From: Roseitranquillus sp963749675
Lineage (GTDB): Bacteria > Pseudomonadota > Alphaproteobacteria > Rhodobacterales > Rhodobacteraceae
Reading direction: 5' to 3'
Assembly (NCBI GenBank): GCA_963749675.1
Contig: CAVVNT010000004.1
Location: forward strand, 62,001-126,000
Length of the DNA stretch: 64,000 bases
Positions within the stretch are counted from its first letter, which is position 1, and every line of letters starts with the position of its first letter. Made by a program: the position numbers and the translations under genes. The notes below the pieces were generated by a model. That model had not been told where the DNA came from. It ran no database searches and saw nothing but the letters and a program-made list of their open reading frames with translations. Below are positions 47,643-57,295 of this stretch, one piece after another.

Positions 47643-48438
47643 GTGACACGACCCGATTTCACGGGCCTGCCACCTATTCACGAGCGCCGGATGGTGCTCG
47701 CGACAGATCTCGACGGAACCTTCCTGGGCGGAAAAGAGCATGCGCGGCGCGCGCTCTACGGCTGGATCGAGAGCAATCGCCGCACCGTCGGACTGGTTTT
47801 CGTCACCGGCCGCGACCCCGACTTCATCACCGAGCTTTGCGGTAATGGCGTGCCGTGGCCCGAATTCGTGGTAGGCGACGTCGGAACCAGCATAAGCGAG
47901 GTCACCGGGGAGGGGGAGCTTGAACCGATCCTCGCGCTCGAGGAAGACATCGCCGCGCGCTGGGCCGACAGTGGCGATGCCATCCGCGCCGCGCTGGAGG
48001 GGCATCCGGGGCTCGAACTGCAACCGACTGAATTTCGCTATCGTGTGAGCTACGACATGGACCCGGCGGCGTTCGATCCCTCCGCACACTCGATGGTTGC
48101 GGAGCTCGGACTCGACACGTTGGTCTCGGACGATAGGTACTTCGATGTGCTGCCCCGTGGCGTGAGCAAGGGACCCTCGGTCCGACGCTTCGCGCAGTAC
48201 TTCGGCATCGACGAATCTCGCGTCCTGGTCGCGGGAGACACAATGAACGACGTATCGATGCTCGAACTCGGACTGCCCGCCGTCGCTGTCGGCGGGATCC
48301 GAGGATGCGCTGCTCGCACGCGTCGGCGACCTGGACCATGTCTACAAGGCCCGCGCGATCGGCGCGGCCGGCATAGCCGAAGCGATCGCCGCGCTCGATC
48401 TTCACGCGATCCCGCAAGAGGTGCGAAATGTCGTCTGA
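47643..48438 (+). CDS. ggpP: Glucosylglycerol-phosphate phosphatase-like HAD hydrolase (frameshifted as read)
   Basis: HAD superfamily phosphatase of the sucrose-phosphatase-like type. Motif I VLATDLDGTFLGG, motif II VFVTGRD, Lys in VSKGPSVRRFAQYFG, and motif III/IV LVAGDTMNDVSMLELG. In fused bacterial GgpPS enzymes the N-terminal phosphatase domain has this same ATDLDGTFLGG start, so dephosphorylation of glucosylglycerol phosphate is the likely role. GTG start at 47643 behind AGGAGAG. An extra G at 48294-48296 breaks the frame; correction gives 264 residues overlapping ggpS by 11 bases. Confidence 0.75.
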
Positions 48439-49932
48439 TCTGGTCATCGTCTATCACCGTCAGCCCTACGAGGAAGTCGAGGTCGACGGAAAGATCGAGT
48501 TCCGGGAGAACAAGAGCCCGAACGGGATCGTCCCTACACTCAAGAGCTTCTTCGGTCGCGTCGATCACGGCGCCTGGGTCGCTTGGAAACATGCGGAAGA
48601 CCCCTCCAACCCCGACTTCGACCGCGTGGTTGAGATTTCGGACAGCTACGGTGCCTACTCGGTCTCGCGCCTGCCGCTGACGCCCGAGCAGGTTTCGTCC
48701 TTCTACCACGTCACCTCCAAGGAGGCGTTCTGGCCGATCCTGCACTCCTTCAAGGAGAAGTATAACTACGACCCCGTCGACTGGCCGACATTCCGGGAGG
48801 TGAACTGGGCCTTCGCCGAGGCGGCGGCGTCGGAGGCCGCGGAGGGCGCAGTGGTGTGGGTCCATGACTACAACCTCTGGCTGGTCCCGGGCTATCTCAG
48901 GAAGCTCCGCCCCGACGTGCGCATCAGCTTCTTCCACCATACGCCGTTCCCGTCCGCCGACATGTTCAACGTACTGCCTTGGCGGAAGGAGATCGTGGAG
49001 AGCCTCCTCGCCTGCGACGTGATCGGATTTCACATCGCGCGCTTCGTCGCAAACTTCGTGCAGGTCGCGCAGTCGATGTTCGACATCGAGATCCTCGAAC
49101 GGCAGATCGTCCACCCGAACGAACGCGCCGAACGCTCCGCCCTTGCCGAACGGCGTGCGCCGGTCACGGATCTGCATACGATGGCCGGGAAATCGCCGTC
49201 GCCGCCACGCCTGTCGGTATCGACGTCGACTACATCAGGGAGCGCGCAGGCACCGACTCGACCAGGGAACGGGCCGCCGCGATCCGAACGGAGCTTGGCG
49301 AGTCCAAGATGATCCTCTCCGTTGGTCGTACCGACTACACCAAGGGCGGCGCCCAGCAGCTGCAGAGCTTCGAGCGGGTGCTGGAAAATCGCCCGGACCT
49401 GCGCGGAAAGGTCCGGCTGATGCACGTGTCGGTACAGGCGAACCGGGCGATGCGCGTCTACCTCGACATCCAGAACGAGATCGAGCAGGTGGCGGGTCGC
49501 ATCAACGGGCGCTTCGGGACATTCAACTGGCAGCCGATCGCCCTGATCAGCAGGGCCATCCCGTTCGACGAGCTGATCGCCTACTACCAAGCGGCGAACG
49601 TCTGCTGGATCACCCCGCTCGCCGACGGCATGAACCTCGTCTGCAAGGAGTTCGTGGCAAGTCGCCTGGACGGCGACGGGGTCCTGATCCTGTCCGAATT
49701 CGCCGGCGCGGCGGTACAGCTGTCCTCGGCGGTGCTGGTCAACCCGTTCTCGCACAAGTCCATGGACCAGGGGATCGAACGTGCGCTGCTGATGCCGGAG
49801 GACGAGCGACGCGATCGCATGGTCGCCCTGAAGGAGGATGTCGAAAGCTACGACATCCGCGCCTGGGCCAACGCTCAGATGCAACTCTTCGACGAGGCCG
49901 GCGGCGAAGGCAAGCGAATCCGCGTCGCCTGA
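48428..49932 (+). CDS. ggpS: Glucosylglycerol-phosphate synthase (GT20, frameshifted as read)
   Basis: GT20 glycosyltransferase that joins ADP-glucose and glycerol 3-phosphate in compatible-solute synthesis. It differs from trehalose-6-phosphate synthase exactly where GgpS does: the N-terminus reads IVYHRQPYEEVEVDGK and KSPNGIVPTLKSFFG, the segment YHVTSKEAFWPILHSF is present, and the catalytic block is WVHDYNLWL where OtsA has HDYHL. Downstream are INGRFGTFNWQPI, WITPLADGMNLVCKEFV and LILSEFAGAAVQL. One base is missing near 49177 (CATACGATGG for CATTACGATGG); correction gives 501 residues, matching cyanobacterial GgpS. Confidence 0.85.
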
Positions 49933-50009
49933 ACGCCCGCCGCGCGGCAATTGCGGAACTGTCTCGTTCTCCCCTCGTTCCCGAAACAGTGAACGTGGGA
50001 GAGTGACCG

Positions 50010-50564
50010 ATGGCAGAAGCATCCGCTATGACACCCATCGTCCCGAGCGAAGAGGGCGACGCCGACGGGCTGGAGCTCGGCCGCGCGCAGGGCGAGGCGC
50101 TGACACGGACGCTGCGTCACATGACCGAGCGGATCGCCCATGACGGTCGCGAGGTGCAATCGGGGGAGTACCTCGTGGCCTACGCGGTCGAGGAAGCCGA
50201 GGGCATGTACATGCCGCGCGACAGCGAGCTTCACTGGCAGCCGCCCGAGACGGAAAACGCGCACATCGAGATCGCCGTTCGCGACGCCGCCGACGGTCGC
50301 CTGATCCCCGGCCTCAAGGTCGAGGTCACCCTGACCGCACCGGACGGAACCGTGAGCGGGCCGGAGACGCTGCCGCTCCTTTGGCACCCGTACCTCTACC
50401 ATTACGGACGAAACTGGACCCTGCCCACGGGCGGTAAGTACCGCCTGCACGTCCGATTTGATGCGCCGGACTTCCCGAGGCACGACAAGAAGAATGGATT
50501 CCGTTTCCTCTCCGGCGCCGAGGTGACCTTCGATAACGTCAAGATAGAGCTGGGACAGGACTGA
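50010..50564 (+). CDS. P19/Tp34-like iron-transport family protein without signal peptide
   Basis: A 184-residue protein. The region from about residue 65 (GMYMPRDSELHWQPPETENA) through AHIEIAVRDAADGRLIPGLK and LWHPYLYHYGRNWTLPTGGK resembles the P19/Tp34 family (COG3470), periplasmic proteins linked to high-affinity Fe2+ uptake. Unlike those, it has no signal peptide or lipobox: the first 60 residues are polar and helical (LGRAQGEALTRTLRHMTERI). It follows ggpS by 77 bases on the same strand behind GGGAG, and a terminator closes the unit. Family call is from pattern only and moderately secure; cellular role unknown. Confidence 0.6.
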   Translation: MAEASAMTPIVPSEEGDADGLELGRAQGEALTRTLRHMTERIAHDGREVQSGEYLVAYAVEEAEGMYMPRDSELHWQPPETENAHIEIAVRDAADGRLIPGLKVEVTLTAPDGTVSGPETLPLLWHPYLYHYGRNWTLPTGGKYRLHVRFDAPDFPRHDKKNGFRFLSGAEVTFDNVKIELGQD

Positions 50565-50567
50565 GCA

Positions 50568-50592
50568 GGCACGCGGGGGCATGCCGCGTGCC
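50568..50592. terminator. Bidirectional terminator between the ggp locus and fba
   Basis: A perfect 9-base inverted repeat (GGCACGCGG and CCGCGTGCC) with a 7-base loop lies in the 34-base gap between convergent stops. There is no T-run, so efficiency on its own is uncertain. Confidence 0.65.
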
Positions 50593-50598
50593 GTCGGC

Positions 50599-51528
50599 TC
50601 AGGCCTTGCCCTTGTAGATTTCGACGAGATTGCCAAGCAGTTCCAGCGCCTCGTCCCGCGGACGCTGGAACGAGTTGCGGCCGATGATCGAGCCGTTGCC
50701 ACCGCCGTCGCGGATCGCGCGCGCGTCGTCGTAGACGCTGTCCGAACCCTTGGCCGACCCCCCCGAGAACACCATGATGCGACGTCCGTTGAACGCTGCC
50801 TGCATGCAATGGCGGACTCGCGCTGCCATGTCGCCGATCTCGATCCCCTGCTCCTCGTAGACCTTCTTGGCCGCCGGCAGCTCCAGATGGTCGGTCGAGA
50901 GCTTGATCTTGATGATGTGCGCGCCGAGCAGCGCCGCGATCTGCGCGGCGTAGGCAGCGATGTCGATCGCGGTCTCGCCGTCCTTCGACAGCGCCTCACC
51001 GCGCGGGTAGGACCAGATCACGGTCGGGATGCCGACCGACGCCGCCTCCTCCCGCAGCTCGCGGATCTCCTCGAACATGTCGATCGCCATGTCGGAGCCG
51101 GGATAGATCGTGAAGCCGATCGCGGTACAGCCAAGGCGCAGCGCGTCGTTAACGCCCGCCGTCACCGCCTGGTTCTTGCCCGCGGTGTCCGACATCAGCG
51201 AATTGGCGCTGTTGGCCTTGAGGATCGTCGGGATCTGGCCCGCGAACGTGTCCGCCCCAGCCTCGAGCATGCCGAGAGGTGCGGCAAAGGCGTTCAGCCC
51301 CGCATCGATCGCGAGCTGATAGTGGTAGTGCGGATCATAGCCGGCCGGGTTCGCCGCGAAGGAGCGCGCCGGCCCGTGCTCGAAGCCCTGGTCGACGGGC
51401 AGGATGATCATCTTGCCGGTGCCGCCGAGCTTGCCGTTCATCAGCATCTGGCAAAGCTTGCCTTTGACGCCCGGGTTCTCGCCCTCGTAGTTCGCGAGGA
51501 TCTTCTGGACGGTGCGGGTGGCCTTCAT
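50599..51528 (-). CDS. fba: Fructose-bisphosphate aldolase class I (DhnA-type)
   Basis: Schiff-base aldolase of glycolysis and gluconeogenesis, 309 residues, archaeal/DhnA type. Family blocks: MIILPVDQGFEHGPARSFAA, the Schiff-base Lys region HIIKIKLSTDHLELP, VFSGGSAKGSD (phosphate binding) and IIGRNSFQR. Start at 51528 follows AGGGAGTAGACG on the minus strand. It lies 76 bases downstream of pgk on the same strand, so the two glycolytic genes may be co-transcribed. Confidence 0.92.
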   Translation of the reverse strand: MKATRTVQKILANYEGENPGVKGKLCQMLMNGKLGGTGKMIILPVDQGFEHGPARSFAANPAGYDPHYHYQLAIDAGLNAFAAPLGMLEAGADTFAGQIPTILKANSANSLMSDTAGKNQAVTAGVNDALRLGCTAIGFTIYPGSDMAIDMFEEIRELREEAASVGIPTVIWSYPRGEALSKDGETAIDIAAYAAQIAALLGAHIIKIKLSTDHLELPAAKKVYEEQGIEIGDMAARVRHCMQAAFNGRRIMVFSGGSAKGSDSVYDDARAIRDGGGNGSIIGRNSFQRPRDEALELLGNLVEIYKGKA

Positions 51529-51604
51529 CGTCTACTCCCTTTCTCGACTGGCGCCTTCTTAGCCGACGCGCGGCCGAATGCCAGAAGCGGTTGCGCTAAC
51601 GGCA

Positions 51605-52795
51605 CTACTGATCGAGCGCGGCGACGCCCGGGAGGGTCTTGCCCTCCATCCATTCGAGGAAGGCGCCGCCCGCGGCGGAGACGTAGGTGAAGTCGTCCGC
51701 CACGCCGGCCTTGTTCAGCGCGGCGACGGTGTCGCCGCCGCCCGCGACCGAGATCAGGTGACCCGCCTTCGTCAGCTCTGCCGCCTTCGCCGCCGCGGCG
51801 TTCGTCGCCGCGTCGAACGGCGGGATCTCGAACGCGCCGAGGGGGCCATTCCAGATCAGCGTGCGGGCATCGTCGAAGACGGCCGAGATGCGCTCGACGC
51901 TCTGCGGCCCGGTGTCGAGGATCATCGCGTCGGCCGGACAGGCGTCGGCCGCAACTGTCTTGGTCTCGGCGCCGGCCTTGAACTCCCGTGCGACGACGAC
52001 GTCGACGGGCAGGACGATCTCGCAGCCCTCTGCTTCCGCTTTCTGCATGATCTCGCGCGCGGTCCCGGCCATCTCGTGCTCGGCCAGCGACTTGCCGACG
52101 TCGATGCCCTGCGCGGCGAGGAACGTGTTCGCCATGCCGCCGCCAATGACGAGGTAGTTCACGCGGGTCACGAGGTTGCCCAGCAGGTCGAGCTTGGTCG
52201 ACACCTTGGCGCCGCCGACCACGGCCACGACCGGGCGCTCCGGCTTGCCCAGCGCCTTCTCCAGCGCCGTCAGCTCCGCCTCCATCAGGCGGCCCGCCGC
52301 CGAAGGCAGGCGACGCGCCAGCCCCTCCGTCGAGGCGTGGGCGCGATGCGCCGCCGAGAACGCGTCATTGACGTATACGTCCCCCAGTTCCGCCATCTGG
52401 TCGGCGAGCGCGTCGTCGTTCTTCTCCTCGCCTGCATGGAAGCGCGTGTTCTCAAGCAGCACGACCTCGCCGTCCATCATCGCGTCGACGGCGGCCTTGG
52501 CCTCCGCGCCGACGCACTCGGGATAGAAGGTCACCGGCACGCCCAGCGCCTTGGCGAGCGGGTCCTTCACGACGGCGAGCGACATGTCGGGGTTCGGCTT
52601 GCCCTTGGGGCGGCCGAAATGCGCCAGCAGAACCGGCTTGCCGCCCTTGTCGAGGATGTCGCGGATGGTCGGAACGATGCGCTCGATCCGCGTGGCGTCG
52701 GTCACCCGCCCATTCTCGACCGGGACGTTGAGGTCCACGCGGACGAGCACGCGCTTGCCGGCCAGATCGATGTCGTCGAGCGTCTTCCAGGCCAT
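51605..52795 (-). CDS. pgk: Phosphoglycerate kinase
   Basis: Glycolytic kinase converting 1,3-bisphosphoglycerate and ADP to 3-phosphoglycerate and ATP, 396 residues. N-terminal substrate domain VLVRVDLNVPVENGRVTD and LLAHFGRPKG; VLLENTRFHAGEEKND; hinge and nucleotide domain with AVVGGAKVSTKLDLLGNL, LIWNGPLGAFEIPPFD and the C-terminal VAGGGDTVAALNKAG. Start ATG 52795 behind AGGAGGACGTC. Divergent from ppiB with 119 bases between. Confidence 0.95.
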   Translation of the reverse strand: MAWKTLDDIDLAGKRVLVRVDLNVPVENGRVTDATRIERIVPTIRDILDKGGKPVLLAHFGRPKGKPNPDMSLAVVKDPLAKALGVPVTFYPECVGAEAKAAVDAMMDGEVVLLENTRFHAGEEKNDDALADQMAELGDVYVNDAFSAAHRAHASTEGLARRLPSAAGRLMEAELTALEKALGKPERPVVAVVGGAKVSTKLDLLGNLVTRVNYLVIGGGMANTFLAAQGIDVGKSLAEHEMAGTAREIMQKAEAEGCEIVLPVDVVVAREFKAGAETKTVAADACPADAMILDTGPQSVERISAVFDDARTLIWNGPLGAFEIPPFDAATNAAAAKAAELTKAGHLISVAGGGDTVAALNKAGVADDFTYVSAAGGAFLEWMEGKTLPGVAALDQ

Positions 52796-52914
52796 GACGT
52801 CCTCCTGATGGTCGGGGTCTTGATGCGAGCGGCGGGCTGCCGCGTCAACCGCAAGCCGGCCCTTCCCGCCCCTCGCAACAGCGCATAGGTTCCCCGCAAT
52901 CCAAAGGAGGACCA

Positions 52915-53415
52915 ATGGCCGAGATCAAGGATCCCGAGAATACCATCATCATCGAGCTCAAGGATGGCTCCGTCACAGTCGAGCTTCTGCCCGACGTCGC
53001 GCCGGGCCATGTCGAGCGCATGAAGGAGCTCGCGCGCGGGGGCGCCTACGACGGCGTCGTCTTCCACCGCGTCATCGACGGCTTCATGGCGCAGAGCGGC
53101 GACGTCGAGCATGGCGGCCCCGATGGCGACACGCGCCGCGCCGGCACCGGAGGCTCTGACAAGCCCGACCTCAAGGCGGAGTTCTCGCGCCTGCCGTTCG
53201 ACCGCGGAACGCTCGGCGCGGCGCGGTCGGCCAACCCCAACAGCGCGAACAGCCAGTTCTTCATCTGCTTCGACAACGCGCATTTCCTGAACGGGCAATA
53301 CACGGTCTATGGCCGGGTGATCGAAGGAATGGAGAACGTCGACAAGATCACCCGAGGCGAGCCGCCCGCGGACCCCGACAAGATGATCAGCGTGAAGGTC
53401 GCTGCCGATGCATAG
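52915..53415 (+). CDS. ppiB: Cytoplasmic cyclophilin-type peptidyl-prolyl isomerase
   Basis: A 166-residue cyclophilin without signal peptide. Catalytic and binding residues lie in VVFHRVIDGFMAQSGDVEHG, SANSQFFICFDNAHFLNGQY and GRVIEGMENVDKI. Start ATG 52915 follows AAAGGAGGACCA. Its last eight bases overlap the next gene, an exported cyclophilin, so the two were probably duplicated in tandem. Confidence 0.92.
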   Translation: MAEIKDPENTIIIELKDGSVTVELLPDVAPGHVERMKELARGGAYDGVVFHRVIDGFMAQSGDVEHGGPDGDTRRAGTGGSDKPDLKAEFSRLPFDRGTLGAARSANPNSANSQFFICFDNAHFLNGQYTVYGRVIEGMENVDKITRGEPPADPDKMISVKVAADA

Positions 53416-53965
53416 GATTTTTCCTGCCTTCCTGCTTGCCGCCTCTCCTGCGCTCGCGCAGGAGGATGGGCCGGGCCCCAACCTCGTGATCGACGTGGCG
53501 GGACAGGCCGACGGAGAGATCGTCATCGACCTGCTGCCCGAGGTCGCGCCGCAGCATGTGGAGCGGATCACCACACTTGCCGAGGAAGGCGCCTATGACG
53601 GTGTCGTCTTCCACCGCGTCATCGACGGGTTCATGGCGCAGACCGGCGACGTCCAGTTCGGCACCGGCGACGACCTGAGCCGCGCCGGGACAGGTGGCTC
53701 GGAGATGCCCGACCTGCCGGCGGAGTTCAGCGACGTCTCCTTCGAGCGGGGCGTCGTCGGGATGGCCAGGGCGCAGAACCCTGACAGCGCAAACTCCCAG
53801 TTCTTCATCATGTTGGAGCCCGCTCCTCACCTGAACGGCCAGTACACGGTGGTCGGGCGCGTGATCGAGGGGCTCGACGTGCTGGACGACATCAAGCGCG
53901 GCTCCGGCCAGAGCGGTTCGGTGAGCGATCCGGACGTGATGCAGGACGTCTCGGTCATGCGCTGA
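53408..53965 (+). CDS. ppiA: Periplasmic cyclophilin-type peptidyl-prolyl isomerase
   Basis: A 185-residue cyclophilin with a signal peptide (MHRIFPAFLLAASPALAQ). The catalytic domain repeats the pattern of its upstream neighbour: VVFHRVIDGFMAQTGDVQFG, NSQFFIMLEPAPHLNGQY and GRVIEGLDVLDDI. Its ATG lies inside the end of ppiB. Cytoplasmic and periplasmic paralogues in tandem are usual in Rhodobacterales. Confidence 0.9.
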   Translation: MHRIFPAFLLAASPALAQEDGPGPNLVIDVAGQADGEIVIDLLPEVAPQHVERITTLAEEGAYDGVVFHRVIDGFMAQTGDVQFGTGDDLSRAGTGGSEMPDLPAEFSDVSFERGVVGMARAQNPDSANSQFFIMLEPAPHLNGQYTVVGRVIEGLDVLDDIKRGSGQSGSVSDPDVMQDVSVMR

Positions 53966-54041
53966 CGCTGCGTCACATTGTCGTGAGAGAGGGTGGGTCG
54001 GCTCATGTCGGCCCGCCACTCTCGCGCGTGGAGGTGACGTG

Positions 54042-55001
<960 letters not shown>

Positions 55002-55004
55002 GTT

Positions 55005-55052
55005 TGTACATTTTCGTACATTTCTGACCCCCCGTATCGTACAGAAATGCAC
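55005..55052. repeat. AT-rich GTACATTT repeats with an imperfect palindrome
   Basis: Directly after the DUF3179 stop, GTACATTT occurs twice, ten bases apart (55006-55013 and 55016-55023). GTACATTTCTG (55016-55026) is mirrored by CAGAAATGCAC (55042-55052) with one mismatch across 15 bases. The stretch is much richer in A/T than its surroundings and lies between convergent genes. A terminator or an operator-like element are both possible. Confidence 0.45.
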
Positions 55053-55102
55053 ATTCTTTGGTGTCTCGGCGGCGGTCCTGAGGTCGCTCGCAGCCGCCGC
55101 GG

Positions 55103-56719
55103 TCAGGCCGGCAGAGCCGCTCGGGCGAGGACAGGGCCGGAGTCGATGGACACCGCACCTGGCGTGAGGCCGCGATGACCGAGGCGCGTGGCGAGGTAGG
55201 CCGAGCCGACATCTGGTGCGTGGCGGAGGAGCAGCGAGGCGGCGAGGAGATGCGCGGTCGCCTCGGCATACTCACGCGCCTCGGACTCGGGGGGGACGCC
55301 GGGCCAGCGGGTGCGGTGGGCGCGCAGCGCGGCGGCGAAGTCGGGGTCGCCGGCCGCGGAGTCGAGTTCGGAGCAGAGGATCGCACCGGCCTCGGGGTCG
55401 CGGGCGAGGGTCCGCAGGATGTCGAGGCAGATGACGTTGCCGGACCCTTCCCAGATGCCGTTGAGCGGGGCCTCGCGGTAGAGCAGCGGCAGCGGCGTGT
55501 CCTCGACGTAGCCCATGCCGCCGAGTGCCTCCATCGCCTCGGCGATGACGGTCGGCGCGCGCTTGTTGGAGAGGTACTTGGCGAGCGCGACGGAGATGCG
55601 GGCGAAGGCCGCCTCATCCCGGTCGAACGCCTCCGCCACACGGAGGCCGAGCGCCAGCGCGCCTTCGACGTCGAGGGCGATGTCGGCGAGGACCGTGCGC
55701 ATCAGGGGCTGGTCGATCAGCCGGCGCTGGAAGGCGGTGCGGCCCTGCGCCCACCACAGCGCCTCGGCGAGGGCGGCACGCATCAGGCCGGCGGGGGCCA
55801 TCGCGGTGTCGAGGCGGGTGCGGTGGACCATCCGCAGGATGGCGCGCACGCCCTGCCCCTCCTCTCCCACGCGCCAGGCGAGCGCGCCCTGGTACTCGAT
55901 CTCGGCGGAGGCGTTGGCGCGGTTGCCGAGCTTGTCCTTGAGCCGCATCAGGCGGATGGCGTTGCGTCCCTGCGGCAGCCAGCGGGGCACGAGGAAGCAG
56001 GTCAGCCCGCCCGGCGCCTGCGCCAGCGTGAGGAAGCCGTCGGACATCGGCGCGGAGCAGAACCACTTGTGCCCTGTCAGGCGGTAGGCGTCACCGTCCG
56101 GCTCGGCGCGGGTCGTGTTCGCACGGACGTCGGAGCCGCCCTGCTTTTCCGTCATCGCCATGCCGAGGGTGGCGGCGCGCTTCTCGCTGATCGGCGCGAC
56201 CGCGGGATCGTAGGCGGCGGCGGTCAGCTTGGGCACCCACGTCTCGGCCAGCGGCGTGTCCGCCAGCGCCGGGACCGCAGCGTAGGTCATCGTCATCGGG
56301 CAGCAGACGCCGGGTTCCACCTGGCTGGTCAGGTAGACCATCGCGGCGTGCGTGACGTGGCTGCCGCCGGTCCACGGCAGAGCCGAGTATCCCGCCTCGA
56401 GCCCCAGGCCGAGAAGCCGGTGGTAGGCGGGGTGAAAGGTCACCTCGTCGAGCCGCCGGCCGCCGCGGTCGAAGAGACGCAGCTCCGGCCGATGCCGGTT
56501 CGCCTCACGCCCGGCCTCGCGCATGTCGGGCGCGCCGATGCGGGCAGCGTAGCGCGACAGGTGCGCGGCATCGCCGCCATGCCGCGCCACGGCCTCCCTC
56601 AGCGGCGTGTCGGCCCACAGATCGCCGGGAGGAGGGCCGGGCTGGTTTCCGACCTCGTGCGTCGAGAGATCGGCGGCAGGGGGCAGCGCAGGGGCAGAAG
56701 TGCGGGCGGCGTGGGCCAT
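55103..56719 (-). CDS. AidB-like acyl-CoA dehydrogenase
   Basis: FAD-dependent dehydrogenase of the AidB subgroup, 538 residues. Blocks: EVGNQPGPPPGDLWADTPLR (AidB-type N-terminus), MAMTEKQGGSDVRANTTRAE (flavin and substrate site), GHKWFCSAPMSDGFLTLAQA, EALGGMGYVEDTPLPLLYRE and IWEGSGNVICLDILR. AidB in E. coli belongs to the alkylation response; whether this one acts on DNA damage or isovaleryl-type CoA esters is open. Start ATG 56719 is chosen because conserved sequence begins just after it. Confidence 0.85.
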   Translation of the reverse strand: MAHAARTSAPALPPAADLSTHEVGNQPGPPPGDLWADTPLREAVARHGGDAAHLSRYAARIGAPDMREAGREANRHRPELRLFDRGGRRLDEVTFHPAYHRLLGLGLEAGYSALPWTGGSHVTHAAMVYLTSQVEPGVCCPMTMTYAAVPALADTPLAETWVPKLTAAAYDPAVAPISEKRAATLGMAMTEKQGGSDVRANTTRAEPDGDAYRLTGHKWFCSAPMSDGFLTLAQAPGGLTCFLVPRWLPQGRNAIRLMRLKDKLGNRANASAEIEYQGALAWRVGEEGQGVRAILRMVHRTRLDTAMAPAGLMRAALAEALWWAQGRTAFQRRLIDQPLMRTVLADIALDVEGALALGLRVAEAFDRDEAAFARISVALAKYLSNKRAPTVIAEAMEALGGMGYVEDTPLPLLYREAPLNGIWEGSGNVICLDILRTLARDPEAGAILCSELDSAAGDPDFAAALRAHRTRWPGVPPESEAREYAEATAHLLAASLLLRHAPDVGSAYLATRLGHRGLTPGAVSIDSGPVLARAALPA

Positions 56720-56888
56720 GGGTCGCAGACTACGCCGTCGCTGGCATCTCCGCACGCGATTCCCGGCCCGCGGCGCTGCCCGCAGGCAACACTTCGCGGC
56801 GCAAGCGCCGAGAGGCGGCTGACGGGTCCGGCCGCGCGTGCCATTGTGATCCGGCGCGTGCCCGGCAGAGGTGCGAGTCGGAGGCAGG

Positions 56889-57185
56889 ATGAGAGAAAAT
56901 CGATCGGGCTGGAGCCCCCTCGTCTTCTTGACGCTGACGGTGCTGCTGGGGCTCTATTTCGCCTTCGCCAGCATCCAGGGCGACTACGGCCTGTTCCGGC
57001 GCCTGCAGATCGAGGCGGAGGCCGGCGAGCTGCTGGCCGAGAGGGACCGCCTGCGCGGCGAGGTCGCCGCCCTGACCAACAAGACGCGCCGGATGTCGGA
57101 CGACTACCTCGATCTCGACCTCCTCGACGAGCAGGCGCGGACCGTCCTCGGCATGGTGCGCGCCGACGAGGTCGTCATCCCCTGA
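56889..57185 (+). CDS. ftsB: Septum formation initiator FtsB/DivIC
   Basis: A 98-residue bitopic division protein: one membrane helix (PLVFLTLTVLLGLYFAFASI, residues 10-29), then a periplasmic coiled coil (ELLAERDRLRGEVAALTNKT) and the conserved tail DDYLDLDLLDEQARTVLGMV. ATG 56889 follows GGAGGCAGG. It precedes pdhA by 110 bases, a conserved position in alphaproteobacteria. Confidence 0.9.
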   Translation: MRENRSGWSPLVFLTLTVLLGLYFAFASIQGDYGLFRRLQIEAEAGELLAERDRLRGEVAALTNKTRRMSDDYLDLDLLDEQARTVLGMVRADEVVIP

Positions 57186-57295
57186 CCGCTGGCGCCGCCC
57201 GTGGCCCGCGCGCTTTTCAGGCTCGCACTCCCCTGACGTCTGTTGTACCCGGGTCTGCAAGCGTGGACGAACCACCTGCAAGGGGAGGCGCGGGG

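Noticed and set aside
13355..49178. Programmed ribosomal frameshifting as an explanation for the many frame changes
   Set aside because: The sites share no slippery heptamer or downstream structure, occur in unrelated genes up to ten times in one gene, and no known system uses that many shifts. Sequence error or mutation is simpler.
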